A DNA stretch of 22,919 nt from Chlamydomonas sphaeroides (GCA_001662425.1 BDDC01001613.1:1-22919), one strand, 5' to 3'. Positions 11,201 through 21,000 are shown, numbered from the stretch's first letter. Numbers and translations: made by a program. The notes: a model not told the origin generated them from the letters alone.

Positions 11201-14200
11201 TGCGGCGGCGCGTGGCCGCGGTGGGTTGCGCGGCGGGCGGGGCGGCGGCGCCGGCGGGGATGGCGGATAGATGATCGGATAGGCTGGCGGCGGCGGGCGC
11301 TCGGGCGGCGACGGCGGCGGCGCGGGGCTGGGCGGGAGGCCGGGCGGATAGGGGCTGGGCGGGTAAGGCGGTGCAGGGCTGGGCGGCTCCGGCGGCGGCG
11401 CGGGCGAGGGAGGCACGGGCGGCGGGCCGGGCGGCGGCGGCGGCTTTGGGTTCCACTCTGCGGCCAGGCGTCACGGCGTGGGGCACGATCACCTTGCGCC
11501 AGCAGCCCGCGTTGGGGCCCAGTGGCATGGGCCCGCAAGCCCTCTACGCACAGCACGAACACGTGCACCAACACGTGCACCGCTTGCTGCTGTGCGCCCG
11601 GCGCCCTGCCCCGCTCCTGCCCGGCCCCCGGCCCCAGCCCGCAGCGCACCCTGAGCCTCGCAGCCGGTGCCGAGGCGGCCGTGCACCGCGTAGAGGCGGC
11701 CCCTGACGTCGCCCCAGTACAGGCGGCCTATGGCCCAGCGCAGCCCCGTCACCACGGGGGCCGAGGAGCGGTAGGCCCACAGCTGGCCGCCTGGAGGCAG
11801 GGAGGGCGGAGGCGGGTGGGAGGCGCGGGGAGGTATCAATGGTGTTATGAACGCGTCGGCAAGCTCCGCGCAGCGGGGGGTGCGCGGAGGCGGGAGGGCT
11901 GCCTGCGGTGGGCGCGCAGGCTATGGCTATCTGCAGCCGGTCAGGAGGGGGCGGGAGTGGGCCGGCGGCCGCGCTGGGTGGCATGTGGCGTGTGGGGCGT
12001 GGCAGCGGGCTGCTGGCGTCGCGAGGCGCCGTCCGAGGGGCAGGCCCCTCCCCGCCCTGCGCGGAGCTGGTTTGTGCTGCAGGCGGCACGTCGGCCTGCG
12101 GTGCAAGCCAGTATCCGGGGACGAGGCCGGCGAGCACGGCCCGCACCCGGGGCAGCGAGGGCCATGGCTGAGCGGGCGACTCGGCTACATCGCATGTGTG
12201 CGTCGCATGTGTACGGCCATGTGCGGCCATGTACGACAGTGCAGCTGTCGAGGCCCGTGCTACCGGCGCACACGCTCTACGGCCAGCGGCCGGACGAGCC
12301 CCGCGAGGCCCTGCACTCGGGGCGGGCCCCTTGCCTGCGCACATGACCCACATGACCCACAACCCGACAGCTTTGGAGCATGGCGTGGATTACTCTGTGG
12401 CCATGCGGGTGCCCACGACGCCACCCACACACAAGCACGCGCGACCCGACCCGACCCGACCCCACCCGACCCGCTCACCCGTGGCGGGGTCCAGGCTGAG
12501 CACCAAGCTGTGCACGGAGAAGACCACGCCGTCCTCCGTCACCACCGGCGGCAGGCCGGCGTGGTGCAGCGAGCCCGCGTTGGCCTGTGGCGACAGGCCA
12601 GCAGCAACTACCGTGGGTGCACCGCTCAGGGCGCTCTAGGCACCCTGGGCGGGCCTTGTGGCAGGGCGTATGTGTGTGGGTTCGTGTACATGAGGTGATC
12701 GAGTTGAAGCAGGGCAGGCGCCGGACCGCACCCACCTGCACGCCTGCGGCGGTGCCGGTGATGTCGAGGTAGGCGGCGGTGGCGTTGAAGTCCCATAATT
12801 TGGCGCCGGTGCTGGCGTTGAGCGCGTACAGTGTATGCGAGCCGTCGTGGTAGTACACCCGCTCGCCGTAGTACGACATGCCGCGCACCCTTCATGCCGT
12901 ACAGGGATCGCGTTACAGGGCGCGGAAGGCCGCATGGCCGCGGAGACTTGGGGGAAGGGGGAACGTGAGAGGCCGCCGCTGCCCGGGGCGTAGATGCGGC
13001 GGCCAAGCGCAGGGGCAAAACCGCGGGACGGCGGGGGAACCCAGCGTGGTGTTTTTGGGCGTCACAGCGGTCAGGTCGGCGCGCCTACCTCCCGGTGCCC
13101 ATGTTTGCACCCCACAGCGCGGTCATGATGCCGTTCTCATTGGCGGCCGCCAGGCCGTACACCGTGCCCGCTTCGTTGCCGAAAAACACCCGGTCGCCCT
13201 CCTAGGGTGTGGGCGAGGGAGGGAGCGCCGCGGGGCGCGGTGCGCGCTTGCAGCTCCATTCAAGCCCGCTAGGGCGCCCGCTCCGGTGCGGCCGCTCCGG
13301 TACGTAGGCAGTGCGTGTTGCGGCGCGCCAAGGGTGTCGCAGGCGTGCGCACCTCAACGCCGGGCGTGAAGCGCAGGGGGTCGTGCGCTTCACGGGGCAG
13401 CGGCGCCGGGTGGCAGGGTGGCCTACACCGCCGCGCGGGGCGGCAGCCGCCTCCGGAGGCCTACCGGGGTGATGGCTGGCGGCCAGGGACCGACGATGTC
13501 GACCGAGGGGCCCAAACGCACTCGGTCGCTGAAGCTGGGCAGCCTGCGGCGACCGAGGGCAGCCCCCGTCAGCACCAGCGCCAGCCCCCACGTTGCGCAG
13601 CGCTCTCCTCCGTCACCGCACAGCCCACATGTGGACCCGACCGCGGCCATGCCATTCCGGCCCTGCGGCCCTGACCCCAGCCCAACGTCGACGCCCAACC
13701 CAAGGCCCCCCAAGCCCGCCGTGGACCAGAATAGCGCGACACGCAGCCCGGACCGTCCGTGCCTGTGCCCCGGCGGCCCGTGCAGCCGTTGGCCAAGTTC
13801 AGTCCAACCCAGTCCGGCCCTGTGCCACCCTGCCCCCAGTGGCCAATCCTAGGGCCCCGCGGCCCGGCCGCACTTGTGGTTGGAGCGGCGCAGCGGCAGC
13901 GCCGTGCCCGGTGGCACGCCGAGCGGCTGCGCTGGGCCCCGGCGGCTGGCGTTGACCGCGGCGAGCTGGTCGGAGAAGGCCGCGTAGAGCCAGCCCCGGT
14001 CCACGAGCACACCGCCTTGGATCTGGGGGCGGCGGCGGCGGCCGCGGGCGGGCGGGCGGGCAAGGGAGGGCAAGGGAGGGCAAGGGAGGGCAAGGGAGGG
14101 CAAGGGAGGGCAAGGGAGGGCAAGGGAGGGCATACGCTTGGTGCGGGGCGGGGAGCTGTGCGGCGCGCAGGGGCTGTCCGCAAGGGGCCCAAAGGGGTGT

Positions 14201-16068
14201 CGGGGCCACGGGAGGGGACAAGGAATGGGGTGTCCGGCAGCCGCATGCGGGGCGGTGTGTGACGGGAGCCCGGCCCCCAGCCCCGCCCTACCGCGGCGGT
14301 GCTACGAGTCATCCACAGTCCGCGGCCGCTGGCGGCCTCCAGCGCTGCAGGTGCGGGTACGGGAGGGCAGGCGCCAGGTGCGGGTCAAGGGGCCAAGGCC
14401 GAGGGGCCAGGCTGCACGGGCTGGCAGGCCCCGCAGCAGCCCAGTCCGACGGCTGTGCCCCGTACCACGGGCCCGTCTCGTCGGCCGGGCGGGCAGCCAC
14501 CGGATCAGAGCGCTAACGACAGCTAGCCGCCGCCCGCGTCTGGCGGCTCCCCCCAGGCGCACGGCGCCGCGCGCGCCCCCGCTTGGCGCAGCGAGCCCTT
14601 GCCGCCGCCGCTGCCGCCGCCGCCCTGCCAAGCACACAAACCCAGCCCGTGCATCATGCTGCGTTCCTCCGCTCCGCTGGCCGCCGCCCCGCACAGCGCA
14701 CCGTAGATGCCAAAGTCGCCGGTGCCGATGTACACGTTGCCGTCGGCAGCCGCCGCGCGGGCGCCAAACGTCCACTTGTCTCGCTGCGTGGCCAGCGCGA
14801 GGCTGTCCCAGCGCCAGGCCAGGTCGCCGGAGGAGGCGTTGAAGGCGTAGACGCCCTGGGACGAGAGGCGGCCACGGGCACAAGCGCAAGGGCAATGGCA
14901 TGGTCAAGGGCAAGGGTAAAGACACGGGCACGCGCAGGTGGCTGGGGGAGTTGGTTTGGGCGGCGGCCGCGGGGCCGCGCGCGCTCAGCCTGTGTCCTCA
15001 ACAGGCTCGTCGGGAGCCCCGGAACGGAGGGCAAAGTGTGCGGTGGCTGTGGTGAGGGGCTGCATGACTTGGTGCGGGGTTGCGGCGGGCGGTGCGGACG
15101 AGCGCTGCTAGCGAGCAAGCAGCTGGCGGCAGCTGGGCGTGCGCTGACCTCGTAGCTGATGCCGACCACGATGAGGCCGTCCACGTACAGCGGCGAGCCC
15201 ATGATGGGCGAAGCAGGGACCAGGCTGACGGGGCCGGGGGCCACGGCGGAGAAGCCGCCAAAGGGCGGCGGCGGCTGGGGCACGGGAGGGCGGGGCGAGG
15301 CGGCAGGGGTGAGGGCGTGCGGCGGCATGCAGCGGACGGGACGGACGCTGCGAGCCGGCTGTGGGTGGTTGCGGCACGCGTCTCGCTCGGCGGCAGCGCC
15401 TGGCGGGGACCCCTGCGCACCAGAGCCGCGAGGGTGCTGTTGAGCTTGGGCGCAGCAAAGGTCCACTCGACGCGGGCGCCTGCGCGCGCGCGGGAAGCAG
15501 CGCGGGCGCATGCGAGCTCGCAGGCAGGAGGGCCGTACGGGGCCGGCCTATCCAGGACGAAGGCTACGGCCCGCATGCCGGCCCTGCCCTGCCCTTTGGT
15601 GGCAGAGTCCCTTCCATGAGCGTCGGCCTGCCCGCTCCGCTCCGCGCGCGCGGCAGCGCATGCCGCCGGCAGGCACGTACCGGTCACGGCATCGAGCGCG
15701 GTCAGAGTCCTTGCCACGGTGGTGAAAAAGACTTTTCCGGCAGCCACCTCGAGTGCACTTGCAAACACCTGGCGAAAGGACAACGAAGGATGGTGGGGAG
15801 AACTGGAACTAGATACAGGCCCCACAAGCGCTTCCTGTTTCCAGGTCCCTATCGCACCTCGCTACCCGTTTCATATGTCCAGCACGTTGGCGGCGACTGG
15901 CCTGCGTTTCCGAGGAGCAAGTCCGAGTTAGGCGACAAAGGTCAAGCGAGCCGCCCGGAGCGCGCAACAACTTTAGCAACAGTTTTGATCTCAACACTGA
16001 CCATAGGAAGGCGCTGCGAGCGTAGCTAGCAGGAACAGGAACACCAACTCCCAGTGAGTTCGCAGCAT
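7997..16068 (-). CDS. Gene B: PQQ-type beta-propeller / Pro-rich stalk / single-pass membrane protein
   Basis: Proposed exons, 5' to 3': 16068-16002, 15901-15858, 15768-15681, 15479-15421, 15274-15149, 14855-14702, 14344-14292, 14022-13874, 13543-13465 (or -13491), 13387-13353, 13201-13089, 12889-12736, 12584-12479, 11790-11650, 11457-10504, 10285-9875, 9581-9509 and 9215-7997. Phases agree at every junction except 9/10. The protein is about 1,340 residues. The ATG at 16068 is the only in-frame ATG before a hydrophobic signal peptide (LVFLFLLATLAAPSYG). Then come eight PQQ-type propeller repeats, a Pro-rich stalk (from WNPKPPPPPGPPPVPP), an ectodomain with few cysteines, a membrane helix (VWLHSLALALVGVLLFMAC) and a Gly/Ser/His- then Ala-rich tail. 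Nine N-glycosylation sequons are visible outside the membrane. The propeller repeats resemble quinoprotein or polyvinyl-alcohol-dehydrogenase folds; enzyme activity cannot be judged. A sugar- or wall-binding receptor is an alternative. Same architecture style and strand as gene C. Confidence 0.83.
8189..8270. repeat. GCC trinucleotide microsatellite encoding poly-Ala in gene B
   Basis: GCC/GCG units (on the plus strand), broken only by occasional CTG or ACC, run through the last exon of gene B. On the coding strand they encode poly-Ala with sporadic Val and Pro (VELAAAAAAAAAAPVAVAAA). The longest uninterrupted block is about 8232-8262. Such tracts change length easily, so tail length may vary between strains. 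Confidence 0.85.
8888..9058 (-). repeat. Gly/Ser/His repeat in the gene B cytoplasmic tail
   Basis: Shortly after the membrane helix the coding strand encodes 57 residues of roughly seven-residue units of the type GVSHGTG / GSGGSHG / GISQASG. The DNA shows matching near-repeats of CCGTGACTGACACCGGTG on the plus strand. It is a low-complexity flexible segment rich in Ser and Thr and could be phosphorylated. No known domain was recognised. Confidence 0.8.
9509..9581 (-). other. Gene B membrane-helix exon
   Basis: This 73-base exon (phase 1 in, phase 2 out) encodes AVVSVWLHSLALALVGVLLFMAC and little else. It joins STSTVAF upstream and RPHTSIPVLPPRERS downstream with the reading frame kept. It is the only hydrophobic segment of helix length in gene B besides the signal peptide, so type I topology follows. 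A membrane helix isolated on its own exon could be skipped, which would alter the frame here. Confidence 0.8.
9743..9817. repeat. 25-base tandem repeat, three copies, in a gene B intron
   Basis: Three adjacent 25-base copies begin CCCAGCTGCAGCCGAGG and end CCTCTG, at 9743-9767, 9768-9792 and 9793-9817. The last two are identical and the first differs at one base. They lie in the intron between exons 16 and 17 (9582-9874). The number of copies is likely to vary between strains. Confidence 0.92.
11100..11457 (-). other. Gene B Pro-rich stalk
   Basis: At the start of exon 15 about 118 residues of Pro-rich sequence (PPSPAPPPEPPSPAPPYPPS and on) join the propeller to the membrane-proximal ectodomain. 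Unlike in gene A there is no fixed repeat length. SP and PPP motifs are typical of hydroxyproline-rich wall glycoproteins. Confidence 0.85.
11558..11581. repeat. 12-base tandem duplication in a gene B intron
   Basis: AACACGTGCACC occurs twice in tandem (11558-11569 and 11570-11581) inside the intron between exons 14 and 15. Each copy holds the palindrome CACGTG. A regulatory role is not shown. Confidence 0.75.
12442..12473. repeat. CGACC pentanucleotide repeat beside a splice donor of gene B
   Basis: About six CGACC-type units, one of them changed to CCACC, lie immediately downstream of the exon 13 donor on the coding (minus) strand, where they read as GGGTC repeats. They start a few bases into the longest intron of gene B (11791-12478, 688 bases). 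Confidence 0.8.
14061..14130. repeat. Perfect 10-base tandem repeat (CAAGGGAGGG) x7 in a gene B intron
   Basis: Seven identical copies of CAAGGGAGGG run from 14061 to 14130, preceded by GGGCGGGCGGGCGGG. They fall in the intron between exons 7 and 8 (14023-14291). The plus strand has many closely spaced GGG runs, so quadruplex formation is possible there. The transcribed pre-mRNA carries the C-rich complement. Confidence 0.96.
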
Positions 16069-16344
16069 ACGCCGCCCGTGACAACTGCTGACAAGCTTCA
16101 GTATTAATGCAGAAATGCTGGTAGTGAGGCCGACTGCAGAAGGTTCGTCTGACACTTCGTTGCAAGCCGAGTGCGGGCGCTTTGTATGTGTTCGCTGTAT
16201 CAAATAATCGTATTATGGAGTGTGTAGGTGCGCTTAGCTACTTCCTTGCGCTTTGGGGGATTATGGCAAGCCCTGCCACGCCCAACCCGTGCCCCAACCC
16301 CGCCCCGACCCCCGCCACACAAGCCCAGGCCCCTCGCACGGCCC

Positions 16345-16558
16345 CGAAGGACACCTGTATCCCGTTTACCTCCTCGCTGAGAGGATCCCTACAGACGGCC
16401 AATACCTTCGCTTTCACGCACGCCCACGTATCGTACTCTGCGTGCAGCAGCAGGGGGGGACTGCAATGCGCAGGAACGAAGCCCAGCGTGCAAGCTGTGG
16501 GCTCTGCGTCCCTGCTGCTGAAATCACAGAAAGCATGGAAGCCTGGGCGAACTCTCAA
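16345..16558 (-). pseudogene. Possible pherophorin-domain remnant
   Basis: A minus-strand frame reads FHAFCDFSSRDAEP near its start and VKAKVLAVCRD then EVNGIQVSF about 45 residues later. Pherophorin domains of volvocine algae begin with an FPFCDC-like motif followed by a residue run ending in RD or R-x-T-x-SP, and later carry a K-I/x-x-L-x-V-x-x-CR motif and an NG motif. The spacing is roughly right, but the middle CF motif is missing and a TAA stands just upstream of the frame. It could be a single exon of an otherwise lost gene or chance similarity. It may be transcribed within the 5' region of gene B. Confidence 0.25.
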
Positions 16559-16744
16559 CGTAATTTACTCGGCAGCTGACTTGCTTACTGCGCGGCGGCG
16601 GTCGACATAGCAAACAATAACATAAAGCATCACGCTGTCAAACGTGCGCCATCATGCCCCGGAGAAGTCGTAATGGTTCATAGCGTCCTCATGCATGCCA
16701 ATGGTAGCAAGGGGGTCGTTCAAGCCCATCGCACGGGCTGGGCG

Positions 16745-16749
16745 TTACA
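16745..16749 (-). terminator. Candidate polyadenylation signal TGTAA, gene C
   Basis: TTACA on the plus strand reads TGTAA on the minus strand. It is the first such motif downstream of the gene C stop at 18057 and would give a 3' UTR of about 1.3 kb. The assignment is inference from the motif alone. Confidence 0.4.
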
Positions 16750-17122
16750 CACGGCGGATACCTAATCAGGCGAGCGAGCCTCTCGTCATGCGCATCCGCG
16801 GAGCTTGAAAGATACTTTTGCACGCAGACACTTTTAAGTGAACCCATAGCACGGACTGCTGCAGGAGCAGCAGCAGTCGCTGCCACCACAATGCAATGCA
16901 TGCGAAGCATGCATACCATGCATTCTAGGCAGCATCACTTGGTGTGCGGCGCCGCCGACTATCGGTCGCAGACTTGCGCAGCTAGCTGCCTCTCATCAGC
17001 CTTCGGCGTGGAGTCCATGTTCCAACACACGAGCGTGCCGAGTGCCCCATGGCGTGCAGCATCGCTTGGCTAGTGGGCCTAAGCACAACTAACGCCCTCG
17101 CGCAGCCGCGGGTAGTTGAGGA

Positions 17123-17141
17123 GCCACGTCGGCAACGTGGC
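17123..17141. repeat. Perfect 7-base inverted repeat (hairpin)
   Basis: GCCACGT at 17123-17129 and ACGTGGC at 17135-17141 are perfect inverted copies around a five-base loop (CGGCA). They lie in the presumed 3' UTR of gene C. They could form a small RNA hairpin or a protein-binding palindrome; neither is shown. Confidence 0.75.
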
Positions 17142-17314
17142 GGCCCATCGAGGGCTGCTGGCCTCGGACCCTCGGTGCTGTGGGCATCTCCGTGCAACCA
17201 AGCAAGAGGAACTTAACGCCTGTGAGCGGCCCAATTCGAGGGGCTTCATGAGCTAATACGAGCTAATATAGGGCTGAGCGGCCCAGGGGCTGTTGTCACG
17301 AAGTCAGCGGCCCA
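17140..17314. repeat. Four dispersed copies of GCGGCCCA
   Basis: GCGGCCCA occurs at 17140-17147, 17226-17233, 17278-17285 and 17307-17314 in a stretch otherwise without repeats of this kind. GAGCTAATA is also doubled nearby (about 17248-17268). Spacing is irregular, so it is not a tandem array. No role is known to me. Confidence 0.7.
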
Positions 17315-18056
17315 TCCAGGCACTGCGCACGTACGGATGTTACGGACTCGGGGCGGGCGGCGTCGTAGCCAGCCAACAGTAGCAATCAGCAGGGGCAACA
17401 GGCCAGGCATCGCGTCCTGTCGCGACCCACACCTTGCGTTTGGCAGGCAGGTTATGCCCTGCCAGGGGGTGAGTGTTCATCGTGCGGGCGCACAGCGGGC
17501 GGCATGAGTCGACTGGTCGGGCGGGTTGACACTCGCGCGAGGGAACCTGGCCACCCGTACCTCTGCCTCCAATCCTTATTCCGTTCCAACATGCAAACCC
17601 AGGCCATGCGCAGTAGACTCCACTCGCGCAGAGGTGTGGCCACGCGGTATGCATGACAACTCAACACGGTGAGCGACCTCGAGCACCTGACTTGTACCTG
17701 TGGGCGGGGCGCTGACGCCGGCGCTCCAGACACGGGACACGCTTCAACGCCCCTCGGCACCGCGATACGACGACGTAGGGCCCGCCGCCCGGACGCAAGG
17801 GGAGATTCCAACCTAAGACACCTCAAAACTCACACGCGCATCCCAGGTGCCCCCACTTGTAGCTCCTGCTCTACTTCCACGGCGTGCGCCTGCCTGGCCC
17901 AGGCGTCCAGCCACCTGCTGGTCCCCACCGCCGCACCCCTTGCAGCACCACCCTTCGCAGCACACACCTAGCCCAGCGCGCACCCACCGCCGCCCAGCTA
18001 CAACACCACGCCCGAGGATGCTATGGCCGGGAGGCCGCCTCCAGACCGTCCGCCCG

Positions 18057-21000
18057 CTACGACAGCTCCCGCACCTGACCCGTCGACGCGCGCTTGAGCC
18101 GCGATAGCGCCGCGGCCGCGCGGATGCCCATGCCGCGCAGCCCCGCCACCTGCGGCGAGGCCTCCGCGCTGCCTGCCACAGCCACGGGCGCCGCAGCGCC
18201 ACCGCCTGCGCCCGAGCCCGCACCCGCGCCGGCCGCAACGCCTGCGCTGTCGTCTGCCGGCAGTGCTGCCGAGCCGGTGCACCGGGCGCCTCCTGCCAGC
18301 AGGCCGGACCGCGCCGTGGCCTGTTCGACGCCGCTGGCCCAGGACTGCAGCGTCTGCAGCCGAGGCGACGGCGAGGCCGGCAGCGAGGACACACGCGGCT
18401 GCGCGTAGAAGCGGCTCGGCGGCGGCTGCAGCGGCAGCTGCGGCACGCGGCCGGGCGACTGCTCGCGCGCGGCGTGCTGCGAAGACGGCCGCAGCCTAGC
18501 CACGGTCTCGTCTCCTTCCCGCAGCTTGCCGGCGGCGTCGCCGGCCCACGGGCCGGCTGGCAGCTGGCGTGCCACCGGCGCCCAGGGCCGTAGGAGGCCG
18601 CGGCCTGGCGTGGTGTCGCCGCTGCCGCCGCCCGCGTCGACCCAGCCGCCGATGGCGGCCCCGGTGGGGCTTCCACCCGGCAGGGCAGCGTCGGCCCTGG
18701 GCTGGCCAGCACCGTCGTCGTCGTCTACAAAGCTCGACTCCTCCGGAACCGGCAGCACCATCCCGGGGGCCGAGGAGAACCGGTGACGGCTCCCCGGCAG
18801 CGCGAGCTCCCTCGACTCGGCCGACGGCGGCGGCTGCAACGACGCCGACGGTGATAGGAAGGTGCCGGGCTCCGGCGACACAGCGGCCGCGGCGAAGCGC
18901 CGCTGGCTCGGCCACACGAAGCGCGGCCGCGGCAGCGGGGTCACCGTCCGGCCGTCGTCGCTGCCGCAGGCGCCGGCAGGCTGCTCGTGCAACTCTGCCG
19001 GCGCGACGGCGTTCCGGGAGACGCGGCGGCTGCGACGGCCGGAAGACGCGGGGCTCTCCGGGCCGCTGGCCCCTGCCTCGACCAAACGGGGCCAGGAAGG
19101 CCGGGGCGATGGCGGGGCTCCCCCCGTGCCAGCGGCGGCGCCGCCGGTTGCCGCGTCGACAACCCGAGCCCAGGACGGCCAGGATGCAGGCGGCGCCGCC
19201 GGCAGCGGTGCGCTGACGGCGCTGCCGCGGGGGTTAGCGGTCGGATGCCCCGCGGCCGGAGGTAATCCCGGCAGGGGCGCGGAGCCCGGCGCCGCCGCCG
19301 CTGCGTCGGGATCAGCGCCGGCGGGGTTGAAGCTGGGCGGCAGCGGCAAGTGCAGGTGTCCGCTCGGGCGCTGGCTGCTGGCGCTGGCGCCGCGGCTGCC
19401 GCCGCCGCTGGCGTTGCCGTCGCTGCTGCTGGTGCCGCCGCCCGCACTGGTGGCGGCTCCCGTGCCGGCGGCGCTGCGAGTGCCGGCGGCGCCGCTGCCG
19501 TCAGGCTCCGACCCCTGTCCCTCGTTGCCGGCTGCCACTGCAGCGGCCTCCGCTGCCGCATCAACGGGCGCGTGCCCGTGCAGATCCCGCCAGCCAAAAC
19601 CCAACCTCCCCGCCCCACCGCCGCCCCTTGGCAGCCCGCGTCCGTGCCTGAACCTAGCGCCCCGCCCTGGCGACCCCTCGGCACGCGATGCCGCCAGCCC
19701 GCTGCCCCACGGCTCACTGAATCGCGACATCGCAGGCGACGCGACGCCGACGGCGCCGCCACCTGACGAGCGCCGTTGTGCGCCCTGCGCCGCCACCAGG
19801 TCGTGTCGGAGGACAGGCCCCCGGTAGCCTAGCGGCGGCGTCGCCGTCGCCCGCGGTACTGACGGCGCCGTCGGCTTCGGCGCCGTCGACGACACCAGCC
19901 GCTTCACTGCATCCTCCAGAGCCACCCGGGCCCGCCACTTGGCTCCCATCGGCAGCACGCGGCCTCTGCTGGCGGCGCACACTGGCAGCGCCGCGCCAGC
20001 CTCCGCGTCGCCGCCGTCGCTGCTTTCGCCGCCATCGCTGTCGCCGCCGCCAGCCGGCTGCGGCGGCGGCGGCGCCCACGCGGCTTGCGGCCCACTGGCA
20101 ATGGTGCTGCCTGGGGTTGCGCCAGCGTCGCCCATCTCCTCGTCAACAGCCGTCCGGTCACTGGCAGGGCCGCCGGATTCGCCCAAGATTTGAGCGGCCG
20201 TGACGGCGGCGGCGCCGCTGCCCTGGCTCCAGCCCCTGCGCCGCGTAAGGCTGCGCGGCCCAGCAAAGCCGCCGCCGCCATCCGTGGCGCCACCGCCGCC
20301 GCCAACCCCATTCACGTCACCGCGGGGCGCGCTGCCCGCGTTGCTCGTCGTGCGCCGTCGCATGCTGGCGGCGCCGCCGCCGACGGCAGTGCCGGCGCGG
20401 CCGCCAGCAGCCGCCAGGGACGCGGCGGGGTCGGCCGCCAGCATGTCAGCGTCGCCGCTGTCGCGTGTCTGCCGCGCGGACATGCGAGCGGGGGCCCCTG
20501 TGAGAGCACTGTGCGAGGCCCCTGCTGAAGGGAGCCACTCGCCCAGCTCAGCCGGAATTCTTTCCTCACGCAATGTATGGCATGCCCGCCTGCCAATCCC
20601 ACCTGCACGTGTCGCGCCGCGGCCTGAGGCTCGTCAGACCGGCGCCGCCGCCGCCGCCGCGCCGCCGCCGCCAGCAGCAGGCAGCAGCCCGCCGTCAGCG
20701 CCGCGCCGCCGACGGACGCCGTGGCGATGATGAGGACCCACGGCGTGCCTGCCTTCTTACTATGCCCGCTGGACCCGGCCGCCGCTGGACCCTGCTGCGG
20801 CATGGCTGGTGGCGAACCGCCGCCCGTGTTGGCGAGAGGGCTGAGGACCCGCACGCTGCAGACCGCGTCCGTGCCGGCGCCGCCGACCAACGCATCCGCA
20901 GTGGCCTGCGCCGCCGCCTCGGAGCCGCAGGCGGGCGCCAAATCGCTAGTGCCCAGCTGCGTCAACGGCAGGGAGCGGACCACCGTGACCTGCGATACGG

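Larger units (their letters stand above)
11650..15901 (-). other. PQQ-type eight-repeat beta-propeller region of gene B (exons 2-14)
   Basis: Spliced exons give eight recognisable repeats of the form G-x-V-(Y/F)-x-(G/T)...-(L/Y)-x-A-(L/F/V)-(D/N)-A-x-T/S-G-x-x-x-W: GKVFFTT..LTALDAVTGARVEW; YVDGLIVVG..VYAFNASSGDLAW; GNVYIGTGD..ALEAASGRGLW; DRGWLYAAF..LAAVNAS; DRVFFGNEAGTVYGLAA; ERVYYHD..LYALNASTGAKLW; DGVVFSVHS..LSLDPATGGQLW; GRLYWGDVRGRLYAVHG. This matches the repeat signature of PQQ/quinoprotein-like propellers. Eight repeats is the usual number in quinoprotein dehydrogenases. Many repeats are split by introns at differing positions. Cofactor-binding residues cannot be assigned by eye. Confidence 0.8.
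16069..18056. other. Upstream region of gene B and presumed 3' UTR of gene C
   Basis: Nearly 2 kb without a gene I can support. The base composition is more balanced than in the exons, especially 16000-17300. The part next to 16068 must contain the promoter and 5' UTR of gene B, but no clear TATA box or initiator could be fixed. The part to 18056 is probably the 3' UTR of gene C. Inside are a possible pherophorin-like remnant (16345-16558), a TGTAA on the minus strand (16745-16749), a hairpin (17123-17141) and four copies of GCGGCCCA (17140-17314). Confidence 0.6.

Noticed and set aside
11467..11528. Possible extra exon of gene B (GPNAGCWRK)
   Set aside because: Direct joining of exon 14 (ends 11650, phase 1) to exon 15 (starts 11457, phase 1) keeps the frame. 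The extra segment would end in phase 0 at its only good donor and break it.
11791..12478. Long open frames in the 688-base intron of gene B, considered as hidden exons
   Set aside because: The flanking exons join cleanly into a typical propeller motif (DPATG + GQLWAYRSS). The intron frames are low-complexity and differ in style.
14061..14130. Decamer array considered as a CRISPR or telomere-like array
   Set aside because: The units are contiguous without spacers, the sequence is not the algal TTTTAGGG type, and the array lies inside an intron.
16182..16610. Plus-strand frame with a signal-peptide-like start (MECVGALSYFLALWG) and Pro-rich middle
   Set aside because: There is no supporting context, no splice logic and no family resemblance past the first 40 residues. 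It is antisense to the possible pherophorin-like frame, and its composition can explain the Pro run.
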